From assembly GCA_958435885.1 (NCBI GenBank), contig CAUBHZ010000102.1, forward strand, positions 1 through 6,814: a DNA stretch of 6,814 bases, read 5' to 3'. This stretch comes from an uncultured Intestinimonas sp. Lineage in GTDB: Bacteria; Bacillota_A; Clostridia; Oscillospirales; Oscillospiraceae. A program made the translations under genes and the position numbers. Of the stretch, positions 1-5,601 are shown one piece after another. Under the pieces are notes generated by a model. That model had not been told where the DNA came from, made no database searches, and worked only from the letters and a program-made list of their open reading frames with translations. How positions within the stretch are numbered: the first letter of the stretch is position 1; every line of letters starts with the position of its first letter.

Positions 1-19
1 GCATGTTAAGTTTGATCGT

Positions 20-184
20 TTATTTCTTCTTTCCGCAGCTCTGCCCGCAGGAGGCACAGTCGCCGCTGCAGCTCCCGCCGCAGCAGCTGCACTCGCCACG
101 GAGCTGCCGCCGGATGTGGCGGACCAGGTAGACCGCCGCCCACAGGATAAGCAGGGCCACGGCGGCATAGATGACGTATTTCAT
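20..184 (-). CDS. FeoB-associated Cys-rich membrane protein (54 aa)
   Basis: Small membrane protein that commonly accompanies feoB in Firmicutes; its exact job is unknown, but a role in handling or delivering Fe(II) at the FeoB pore is a reasonable inference. One N-terminal transmembrane helix (about residues 3-21) is followed by a basic stretch (RHIRRQLR, residues 22-29) that should stay in the cytoplasm. The tail carries seven cysteines (32, 34, 35, 39, 43, 46, 50; spacing CxCCxxxCxxxCxxCxxxC) and ends in GKKK. The ATG lies 11 nt after the feoB stop. Its ribosome site AAGGAG (190-195) overlaps that stop, with 5 nt to the ATG, so the two genes are probably translationally coupled. The same reading frame stays open upstream into the feoB region, but that extension overlaps feoB and has no membrane-protein character, so I start at this ATG. 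The odd number of cysteines favours metal binding over full disulfide pairing. Confidence 0.88.
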   Translation of the reverse strand: MKYVIYAAVALLILWAAVYLVRHIRRQLRGECSCCGGSCSGDCASCGQSCGKKK

Positions 185-195
185 AGTCTCTCCTT

Positions 196-2646
196 TCAGC
201 CCAGCAGCAGGCTGCCGATCTGATAGACCAGGAAGGAGCCGATCCAGGCCGCGCACAACTGCCAGCCGATGGAGGCCAGAGTCCACTTCACGGAGTTCAT
301 CTCCTTGCGGATGGTGGACACCGCCGCCACGCAGGGGACATAGAGCAGCACGAACACCAGGAAGGCATAGGCGGCCAGGGAGCTCTGGAAGGTCCCGCTC
401 AGGGCGGCGGCGATGGTGGCACCGCTGGCGGTCATGGAGAAGCCGTAGAACATGCTCATGGAGGACACCACCATCTCCTTGGCGATGAGGCCGGAGAGGA
501 GGGCCACCGCCGCCTGCCAGGTGCCGAAGCCCATGGGCTTGAAGAGGGGCGCCAGGAAGGAGCCGATGTGTCCCAGGACGGAGTACTCCGCATCGGACAC
601 CATGCCGAAGGCGCCGTTCTCCACGCCGAAGGTCTGCAGGAACCACAGCAGCACACTCATGGCCAGGATCAGGGTGCCCGCCTTGACGAGGAATCCCTTC
701 ACCTTCTCCCACACGTGGAGGCTAATGTTCTTCAGGGTGGGCAGCCGGTAGGGGGGCAGCTCCAGCACGAAGGCGGCGGGCTCACCCTTGAACACCAGCT
801 TCTTGAGCAGGATGCCGGAGATGATGGCGAAGATCAGGCCCAGGAAATAGAGGGAAAACACCACCAGTCCGCCGTACCTGGGGAAGAAAGCGGCGGTGAG
901 CAGGCCGTACACTGGCAACCGGGCGGAACAGGACATAAAGGGCACCAGCATGATGGTCATGCGGCGGTCCTTCTCGTTCTCCATGGTGCGGGCGCCCATG
1001 ACGGCGGGCACGGTGCAGCCGAAGCCCATGAGCATGGGGATGAAGGCCTTACCCGAGAGGCCGAACCGGCGGAGCAGCCGGTCCATGATGAAGGCCGCCC
1101 GGGACATATAGCCGGAGTCCTCCAGGAAGGACAGGAAGATAAACAGGATGGCGATCTGGGGCAGGAAGGTAAGTACGCCGCCTACGCCGGCGATGACGCC
1201 GTCCACCAGCAGGGCCTCCACCCAGGGAGCGGTGCCGGCCACGGCCAGGACCCCGCGGACCCACTGGGCAAAGCAGTCGCTGATGAGGAAGTCCACCCCG
1301 TCGGACAGGATCTGTCCGGGCCCGAAGGTGAGGGCGAACATGGCCAGCATCATCAGCAGGAAGACGGGGATGGCCAGGAACTTGTGGGTGACGATGGAGT
1401 CGATCTTGTCGGAGAGGGTCAGGGCGTCGTGGGGCTGGCCCTTCACCACCGCCGCGCTCACCACCTTCTGGATGAACTGATACCGGCTGTCGGCGATGAG
1501 GGTCTCCCGGTCGCCCAGGACATAGGCGCTCTCATAGTCCCGGCAGATGGCCTCTAGCTTTTCCTTGGTCCTGCCGTCCAGGCCCAGGGCCTTCTCCACC
1601 AGGGAATCTCCCTCGATGAGCTTGATGGAGGCCCAGTGGGCGGGCAGGCCCACCTCGTAGGCCTTGTCGTGGATGAGCTCACCCACCTGGTGGTGGATGC
1701 GGTGGGTGTAGTCGTCGTAGAGGGTGTCGGGCTCCACCGTCACGCCGATGTGCATCTGCCGGTGGGCCACCCGGAGCATCTCCTCCACGTTCTTCCCCGA
1801 CCGGGCGGTGATGGGGATCACCGGCACCCCCAGCTGCTGGGAGAGCTTCTCCACGTCGATGCGGTCGCCGCGCTTCTCCACCTCGTCCATGAAGTTGAGG
1901 GCGATGACCATGGGCCGCTCCAGCTCCAGGAGCTGGGCGGTGAGATAGAGGTTGCGCTCGATGTTGGTGGCGTCGATGATGTCGATGATGGCGTCGGGGT
2001 GCTCTCCCACGATGAAGTCCCGGGCCACGATCTCCTCCATGGAGTAGGGGGAGAGGGAGTAGATGCCCGGCAGGTCCACGATGGTCACCGACTTGCCGTC
2101 CACCGAGGCCTTGCCCTCCTTCTTCTCCACCGTCACGCCGGGCCAGTTGCCCACGTACTGGTTGGAGCCGGTGAGGGCGTTGAAAAGCGTGGTCTTGCCG
2201 CAGTTGGGGTTGCCCACCAGGGCCAGCTTCATCTCACGGGTGTCGTGGCTGGCGTAGTCGGGCACACCGCCGTGGTACTCCTTCTCATGGGCGTGGTCGG
2301 CCTCCATCTTCTCCCGGGTGGCCGCGTCCGGCGCCTTCTGCACCGCCTGCCGCCGCCGGCTGCGCTCCTGCCGCCGGGCGTTGGCCTCCTCCTCGCTGGT
2401 GGTCACCGCGATCTGGGCTGCGTCCTCCTTCCGGAGGGAGAGCTCGTAGCCCCGGATGTTCACCTCGATGGGGTCGCCGAAGGGCGCCACCTTCCGTACC
2501 GTCACCGTGGTGCCGGGGGTGAGCCCCATATCCACCAGCCGGCGCTTCACCGGCCCCTTGTCACTGCCTACCTTGAGGATGACCGCGCTGTGACCCGGTT
2601 CCAGGTCCATCAGCGTGCCTGCCTTGTTCAACGTCTCTGACGCCAT
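196..2646 (-). CDS. feoB: FeoA-FeoB fusion, ferrous iron transporter (816 aa)
   Basis: Inner-membrane Fe(II) importer with its G-protein domain. Residues about 10-83 form a FeoA (SH3-like) domain, normally a separate protein. A charged linker follows (84-138). The G domain shows G1 GNPNCGKTT (145-153), G2 Thr around GVTVE (171-175), G3 DLPG (191-194), G4 NFMD (251-254) and a G5-like TARSG (280-284), then a helical regulatory region to about 410. The membrane part starts near 420 and holds the two Gate regions: GFGCTVPAVMGAR (541-553) with the conserved Cys544, SCSARLPVY (572-580), and GLIAKEMVVSS (719-729). YVPCVAAVSTIRKE (769-782) is also typical of FeoB. The start is the ATG with AAGGAG six nt upstream (2653-2658); no start further upstream is needed because the FeoA domain is complete. 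The protein is longer than usual for FeoB (about 650-770 aa) because of the fused FeoA. It is followed closely by the Cys-rich partner gene. No feoC is visible. Confidence 0.96.
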   Translation of the reverse strand: MASETLNKAGTLMDLEPGHSAVILKVGSDKGPVKRRLVDMGLTPGTTVTVRKVAPFGDPIEVNIRGYELSLRKEDAAQIAVTTSEEEANARRQERSRRRQAVQKAPDAATREKMEADHAHEKEYHGGVPDYASHDTREMKLALVGNPNCGKTTLFNALTGSNQYVGNWPGVTVEKKEGKASVDGKSVTIVDLPGIYSLSPYSMEEIVARDFIVGEHPDAIIDIIDATNIERNLYLTAQLLELERPMVIALNFMDEVEKRGDRIDVEKLSQQLGVPVIPITARSGKNVEEMLRVAHRQMHIGVTVEPDTLYDDYTHRIHHQVGELIHDKAYEVGLPAHWASIKLIEGDSLVEKALGLDGRTKEKLEAICRDYESAYVLGDRETLIADSRYQFIQKVVSAAVVKGQPHDALTLSDKIDSIVTHKFLAIPVFLLMMLAMFALTFGPGQILSDGVDFLISDCFAQWVRGVLAVAGTAPWVEALLVDGVIAGVGGVLTFLPQIAILFIFLSFLEDSGYMSRAAFIMDRLLRRFGLSGKAFIPMLMGFGCTVPAVMGARTMENEKDRRMTIMLVPFMSCSARLPVYGLLTAAFFPRYGGLVVFSLYFLGLIFAIISGILLKKLVFKGEPAAFVLELPPYRLPTLKNISLHVWEKVKGFLVKAGTLILAMSVLLWFLQTFGVENGAFGMVSDAEYSVLGHIGSFLAPLFKPMGFGTWQAAVALLSGLIAKEMVVSSMSMFYGFSMTASGATIAAALSGTFQSSLAAYAFLVFVLLYVPCVAAVSTIRKEMNSVKWTLASIGWQLCAAWIGSFLVYQIGSLLLG

Positions 2647-2649
2647 CGC

Positions 2650-2682
2650 TTACTCCTTGCCTCCGCTGTCCTCCGGAGACAA
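2650..2682 (-). other. Possible 10-codon leader ORF before feoAB
   Basis: A TTG codon (2680-2682) opens a ten-codon frame, reading (M/L)SPEDSGGKE, that closes with TAA at 2650-2652, three bases before the feoAB ATG and in the same frame. A GGAGG motif (2690-2694) lies 7 nt before the TTG, which is a normal ribosome-site distance, while the feoAB ribosome site AAGGAG lies inside the last codons of this frame. If translated it could couple or tune feoAB initiation. It is short enough to be chance, and the Gly/Glu content partly reflects the purine-rich ribosome-site sequence itself. Confidence 0.2.
2653..2658 (-). promoter_or_regulatory. Ribosome binding site of feoAB
   Basis: AAGGAG on the minus strand, six bases before the ATG at 2644-2646. 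It fixes the start of the FeoA-FeoB fusion. Three further CGGAGG motifs lie upstream in the leader (2660-2665, 2670-2675, 2690-2695), but only one of them faces a possible start codon, the TTG at 2680-2682. Confidence 0.8.
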
Positions 2683-2729
2683 TATTTCTCCTCCGAAGGA
2701 TTAGTCTTGTCAAACTTTTTCCGCTCTTT

Positions 2730-2758
2730 ATAGTACTACGTCCCCCGGGGGAAGGCAA
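2730..2758 (-). promoter_or_regulatory. Candidate sigma-A promoter of the feoAB operon
   Basis: On the minus strand TTGCCT (2753-2758) is followed after exactly 17 bases by TACTAT (2730-2735). Each hexamer matches four of six consensus positions. Transcription would start near 2723, giving a leader of about 77 nt. The spacer contains a perfect 12-base palindrome, which could be an operator. No closer -10/-35 pair with correct spacing was found. The call is moderate because neither hexamer is strong. Confidence 0.45.
2741..2752. promoter_or_regulatory. Perfect 12-bp palindrome in the feoAB promoter spacer
   Basis: TCCCCCGGGGGA reads the same on both strands and lies between the candidate -35 and -10 of feoAB. 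A protein bound here would block RNA polymerase, so it is a plausible operator position. It does not resemble the A+T-rich Fur box or the usual DtxR/IdeR site. In G+C-rich DNA a C5G5 run can also arise by chance, but this stretch stands in an A+T-rich intergenic region. Confidence 0.3.
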
Positions 2759-2814
2759 GTCCAAATATCGCCCCCTAAAATGGTAGGTTTTGTTCACTTG
2801 GCACAACTTTTTAC

Positions 2815-2825
2815 CATAATTTATG
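2815..2825. promoter_or_regulatory. Short A+T-rich inverted repeat CATAA-T-TTATG
   Basis: Perfect five-base arms around a single central T, in the middle of the divergent control region. It lies 23 bases upstream of the amidase -35 and 56 bases upstream of the feoAB -35. Its spacing differs by a base from the Fur/PerR type ATAAT-N-ATTAT core, so I do not call it a Fur box. It may be a regulator site or chance in A+T-rich DNA. Confidence 0.2.
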
Positions 2826-2848
2826 TCAACTAATCTTTTCCTCTTTTC

Positions 2849-2877
2849 TTGACGAAAGCAGCCGGGTTGGATAAAAT
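2849..2877 (+). promoter_or_regulatory. Sigma-A-type promoter of the amidase gene
   Basis: TTGACG (2849-2854) and TAAAAT (2872-2877) are separated by exactly 17 bases, and each matches five of six consensus positions. Transcription would start near 2884 and give a leader of only about 25 nt. The TTG of the -35 element happens to be in frame with the downstream gene and can be mistaken for a start codon. Confidence 0.75.
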
Positions 2878-2895
2878 AAAACAGAAATCCACCCC

Positions 2896-2902
2896 AAGGA
2901 GG
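2896..2902 (+). promoter_or_regulatory. Ribosome binding site that sets the amidase start
   Basis: AAGGAGG, a full match to the anti-Shine-Dalgarno complement, ends six bases before the ATG at 2909-2911. This makes that ATG the start rather than the in-frame TTG at 2849, which lies inside the promoter. Confidence 0.85.
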
Positions 2903-2908
2903 GACGCC

Positions 2909-4420
2909 ATGAAAAAGCCGCTCACCACCCTGCTGACGGTCCTGGCCCTGCTGTACGCCCTGACCCTCACCGCCCTTGCCGCCAGTCCCAACGGGACCCT
3001 CTCCGTACAGCTCTACAGCTGGAACCAGCGCACCTACACACCGGCCTCCGCAGAAGTGGTGAAGCTCACCCTCAACGGCGACCCCCTGACCGGCGACGTC
3101 CCCGCCATGATCCGGGACGGCCGGACCCTGGTCCCCATCCGCCTGGTGGGCGAGGCCCTCCAGGCCCAGGTCCTCTGGGTCCAGCAGACGGGACAGGTCA
3201 TCCTCACCAAGGGCGAGGATGTCATCGTCCTCACCCTGGACAGCGCCACCGCCATCGTCAACGGCGTGTCCACCCCCCTGCCCGACGGCGTCCCCGCCCA
3301 GGTGGTGGCCTACGACGGCGCCGACCGCACCATGATCCCCCTGCGCTTCGTCTCCGAGACCCTGGGCGCCCAGGTGGACTGGGACCAGACCACCTACACC
3401 GCCCACCTGACGGCCCAGCTGGCCGAGACCGCCCCTGAGACCCCCACCCAGGAGCCCGAGACGCCGGTCCAGGAGCCGGAGGTCCCCGTTCCCGGTGAGG
3501 ACATCGCCCGGATCACCGGTATGAGCTGGAGCGGCGGCACCCTCACCATCACCACTGACCGGGCGCCCAGCTGCAAGGTCACCGACCTGGGCGACCGGGT
3601 GGCCATCGACTTCCTGAACACCGCCCTGTCGGAGGACTTTACCGGCACCACCGCCAGCGACGCCTACCTCTCCGACGTGCGCTGGGCCCAGCACGGCGCC
3701 GACTTCTACCCCGGCAGCGACTACACGGTGCGCTTTGTGCTGGACCTGACCGCCGGCGCCACCGCTGCCGGCAACCTGACCATCACCACCACCCTCACCG
3801 GCGTCAGCGTTACCACCCACGGCGCTCCCCAGGTCACCCCCACCGTCTCCATCGTCCCCCAGGACTACACCATCGTCATCGATCCCGGCCACGGCGGGGA
3901 TCGGCCCGGCGCCTGCTATGAGGGCATCATGGAGAAGGACATCGACCTGGACGTCTCCCTGAAGCTGGTCTCCATCCTCCAGAATCAGGGTTTTCAGGTC
4001 ATCATGACCCGCTCCACCGACGTGGAGGTGGGCCTCTACGAGCGGGCCGACCTGGCCAACGCCGCCGGGGCCGACGTCTTTGTCTCCCTCCACTCCAACG
4101 CCGCGGAGAACCGGTCCGACTACCAGGGCATCTATACATACTACCACCCCTCCAGCAACCGGGGCGCCCGGCTGGCCCAGGCCATCCAGACCCCCCTGTG
4201 TCAGATCACCGGCGGCACCGACCGGGGCATCAAGGACGCCGACTTTGTGGTGCTGCGGGAGACCGATATGTGCGCGGTGCTGGTGGAGATGGGCTTCATG
4301 ACCAACCACGAGGAGCTCATGCGTCTGGTGGACGACGACTATCAGCAGCTGCTGGCCCAGGGCATCGCCCGGGGCATCGTGGACTATCTGACCGCGGAGG
4401 CCCAGGCAGCGGTCACCTGA
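2909..4420 (+). CDS. Secreted N-acetylmuramoyl-L-alanine amidase (503 aa)
   Basis: Zinc hydrolase that cuts the MurNAc-L-Ala bond of peptidoglycan outside the cell. The first 24 residues are a signal peptide (MKK, hydrophobic core, ALA at 22-24) with cleavage expected before Ala25. About residues 50-168 form a copper-amine-oxidase-like N-terminal domain with two copies of an RT-[VI]-P-[LI]-R-x-V-x-E-x-L-x-A-x-V-x-W pattern. A Pro/Glu/Thr linker with three seven-residue repeats (176-196) leads to an AMIN-like domain (about 198-303), then an Amidase_3 domain (about 320-494). Expected zinc ligands are His328 (DPGHGG), Glu342 (MEKD) and His395 (SLHSNA); Glu460 (VLVEMGF) is the catalytic acid. All are present. 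The ATG is preceded by AAGGAGG, and translation from the TTG at 2849 would bury the signal peptide. The gene stands alone between a divergent feo operon and a terminator, so it is monocistronic. Wall binding through the AMIN and N-terminal domains is inferred. Confidence 0.93.
   Translation: MKKPLTTLLTVLALLYALTLTALAASPNGTLSVQLYSWNQRTYTPASAEVVKLTLNGDPLTGDVPAMIRDGRTLVPIRLVGEALQAQVLWVQQTGQVILTKGEDVIVLTLDSATAIVNGVSTPLPDGVPAQVVAYDGADRTMIPLRFVSETLGAQVDWDQTTYTAHLTAQLAETAPETPTQEPETPVQEPEVPVPGEDIARITGMSWSGGTLTITTDRAPSCKVTDLGDRVAIDFLNTALSEDFTGTTASDAYLSDVRWAQHGADFYPGSDYTVRFVLDLTAGATAAGNLTITTTLTGVSVTTHGAPQVTPTVSIVPQDYTIVIDPGHGGDRPGACYEGIMEKDIDLDVSLKLVSILQNQGFQVIMTRSTDVEVGLYERADLANAAGADVFVSLHSNAAENRSDYQGIYTYYHPSSNRGARLAQAIQTPLCQITGGTDRGIKDADFVVLRETDMCAVLVEMGFMTNHEELMRLVDDDYQQLLAQGIARGIVDYLTAEAQAAVT
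3434..3496 (+). repeat. Three 21-bp repeats coding a Pro/Glu linker
   Basis: The amidase linker reads PETPTQE, PETPVQE and PEVPVPG in direct succession, a seven-residue unit repeated three times with the third degenerate. It is a flexible, extended spacer between the N-terminal domain and the AMIN-like domain. Such repeats can vary in number between strains by slippage. Confidence 0.7.
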
Positions 4421-4438
4421 CTTTCTCCCCCAAAAACG

Positions 4439-4476
4439 AAACAAGCGTGGACGCTCTGCGTCCACGCTTGTTTTTT
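4439..4476. terminator. Bidirectional intrinsic terminator
   Basis: A perfect 15-base stem (4439-4453 with 4459-4473) and a five-base loop (CTCTG). On the plus strand the stem ends in a run of six T (4471-4476) and terminates the amidase gene, whose stop is 18 bases before it. On the minus strand the stem is followed by TTT-CG-TTTTT, and it lies 10 bases after the permease stop, so the same hairpin can end the fhs-permease operon. Confidence 0.93.
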
Positions 4477-4483
4477 GCTTTCG

Positions 4484-5584
4484 TCAGGGCAGGAGCCAGG
4501 CCACCACGCCCAGCACCGCCAGGCCGATCACATTGGCCAGGGTGAAGATCCCCAGGTACCGCAGGGGCTTGGCCCCCTCGGTGCGGATGTAGAGCTTGAA
4601 GGAGATGAGGCTGGCCAGTGAGGCGATGAGGGTGCCCAGACCGCCCACGTTGGTGCCCACCAGCAGGCCCTTCCAGTCCTCGGTGAAGGTGGAGAGGAGC
4701 ACGGCGGCGGGCACGTTGCTGATGACCTGGCTGGCCAGGGCGGAGGTGACCACGGTGTTCCAGTCCATGAGGCCGGTGAGGAAGGTCCGCACCGCCCCGA
4801 TCCGGCCCAGATTGCCGGAGAAGACGAAGAAGCACACGAAGGTGCACAGCAGGGCGTAGTCCACCCGGGGGAAGAGGTGACGGGCGAAGAGGGCCGCCGC
4901 CAAGATGACCACCGCCAGCAGTGCGGGCCAGGGCAGCACGTGGAAGACGGAGAAGAGGCACAGGACGAAGAGGAGGAGCATCAGCTTGAGCTGCCCCGGC
5001 TTGCCGATGCCGCCGGCGTCCTTGAAGTCCACCCGGATGATGTCCCCGCTGGTGGTGCCGGCGGCCAGCACCAGGCACACCAGGCTCACCGCCGTCAGGG
5101 GCAGGACGGAGGCGAAGAAGGCGCCCATGGGGATGCCGAAGCGGGAACAGAGGAAAAGGTTCTGGGGGTTGCCCACCGGCATGGCCATACTGCCCAGGTT
5201 GGCAGCCACGGTCTGGAGGGTGACGATGTAGGGGAGCTGGGCCTGCCGGCCGGTGAGCTCCAGCACCAGCACGGCGAAGGGCACAAAGGTGATAAGGGAG
5301 ACGTCATTGGTGATGAGCATGGAGCTGAAGAAGGGCAGCAGCACCAGGGCCAGGGCCAGGAAGCGGAACCGCTTCTCACCGGCCAGGAGCCGCCGGGCCA
5401 GCAGGTCGAAGAGGCCGCAGTCCTGGAGCCCGGCCACTACCAGCATGAGGCAGAAGAGGAGGGCCAGTACCCGGTAGTCCACATAGTCGGCATAGCCGCC
5501 GTCAGGGGGTACCAGGAACATGGAGACCACCGCGCACAGGAAGGCGATGCACAGCACCGCTTCCTTTTTGACAAATGCCTTCAC
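4484..5584 (-). CDS. ArsB/NhaD/SLC13-type anion permease (366 aa)
   Basis: Integral membrane transporter of the ion-transporter superfamily; the substrate cannot be read from the sequence (dicarboxylate, citrate, arsenite and Na+/H+ exchange all occur in the clan). About ten to twelve hydrophobic segments cover nearly the whole chain. Two related halves are visible: ITNDV (91-95) plus GNPQN (138-142) in the first, and SNVPAAVLLS (289-298) plus GTNVGGLGT (310-318) in the second, the usual hairpin/unwound-helix motifs of this fold. The length is short for the clan (about 400-450 aa is common), but both halves are complete. The start is GTG with the ribosome site AAGGGGG (5595-5601) ten bases upstream, overlapping the fhs stop. 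The next possible start, a GTG at codon 10, has poorer spacing. The 15-nt gap to fhs points to one operon and hints at an organic anion linked to one-carbon metabolism. No arsenic genes are nearby. Confidence 0.85.
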   Translation of the reverse strand: MKAFVKKEAVLCIAFLCAVVSMFLVPPDGGYADYVDYRVLALLFCLMLVVAGLQDCGLFDLLARRLLAGEKRFRFLALALVLLPFFSSMLITNDVSLITFVPFAVLVLELTGRQAQLPYIVTLQTVAANLGSMAMPVGNPQNLFLCSRFGIPMGAFFASVLPLTAVSLVCLVLAAGTTSGDIIRVDFKDAGGIGKPGQLKLMLLLFVLCLFSVFHVLPWPALLAVVILAAALFARHLFPRVDYALLCTFVCFFVFSGNLGRIGAVRTFLTGLMDWNTVVTSALASQVISNVPAAVLLSTFTEDWKGLLVGTNVGGLGTLIASLASLISFKLYIRTEGAKPLRYLGIFTLANVIGLAVLGVVAWLLP

Positions 5585-5594
5585 TTGGTCTCTG

Positions 5595-5601
5595 CCCCCT
5601 T
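5595..5601 (-). promoter_or_regulatory. Ribosome binding site of the permease, overlapping the fhs stop
   Basis: AAGGGGG on the minus strand shares its two A with the TAA stop of fhs and lies ten bases before the GTG start. The distance is slightly long and the site differs from AAGGAGG at one base, so initiation may depend on ribosomes finishing fhs. Confidence 0.55.

Noticed and set aside
185..712. Upstream extension of the Cys-rich mini-protein frame
   Set aside because: The extension overlaps feoB on the same strand in another frame and has Arg/Pro/His-rich shadow composition. The ATG at 182-184 has its own ribosome site.
568..2640. Long plus-strand open frames (568-1557 and 1636-2640) opposite feoB
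   Set aside because: They are His/Gly/Gln-rich or Val/His/Leu-rich, lack domains, and lie opposite a well-supported FeoB coding frame.
2708..2713. TTGACA on the minus strand as a feoAB -35 element
   Set aside because: The hexamer is perfect, but 16-18 bases downstream there is only GAGAAA-like sequence. The nearest A+T-rich candidates are 20-23 bases away.
2761..2825. Fur or DtxR/IdeR box upstream of feoAB
   Set aside because: The region has CCTA/TAGG half-sites (CCTAAAATGGTAGG, 2774-2787) and CATAATTTATG, but neither has the arm length and spacing of a standard Fur, PerR or DtxR operator. I cannot support a named regulator.
2824..2829. Second minus-strand TTGACA in the intergenic region
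   Set aside because: At the right distance lies TTGTGC, a poor -10, so no promoter is called.
2561..4465. Minus-strand open frame of 634 residues covering the whole amidase gene and the intergenic region
   Set aside because: It is rich in Gly, Val, Asp and Ala with no recognisable domain, runs through both promoters, and mirrors the G/C-ending codons of the amidase on the other strand. It is an antisense shadow of a G+C-rich gene.
4484..5584. Arsenite efflux pump ArsB
   Set aside because: The fold matches the ArsB/NhaD clan, but there is no arsR, arsC or arsA nearby and the gene follows fhs. A specific arsenic role is not supported.
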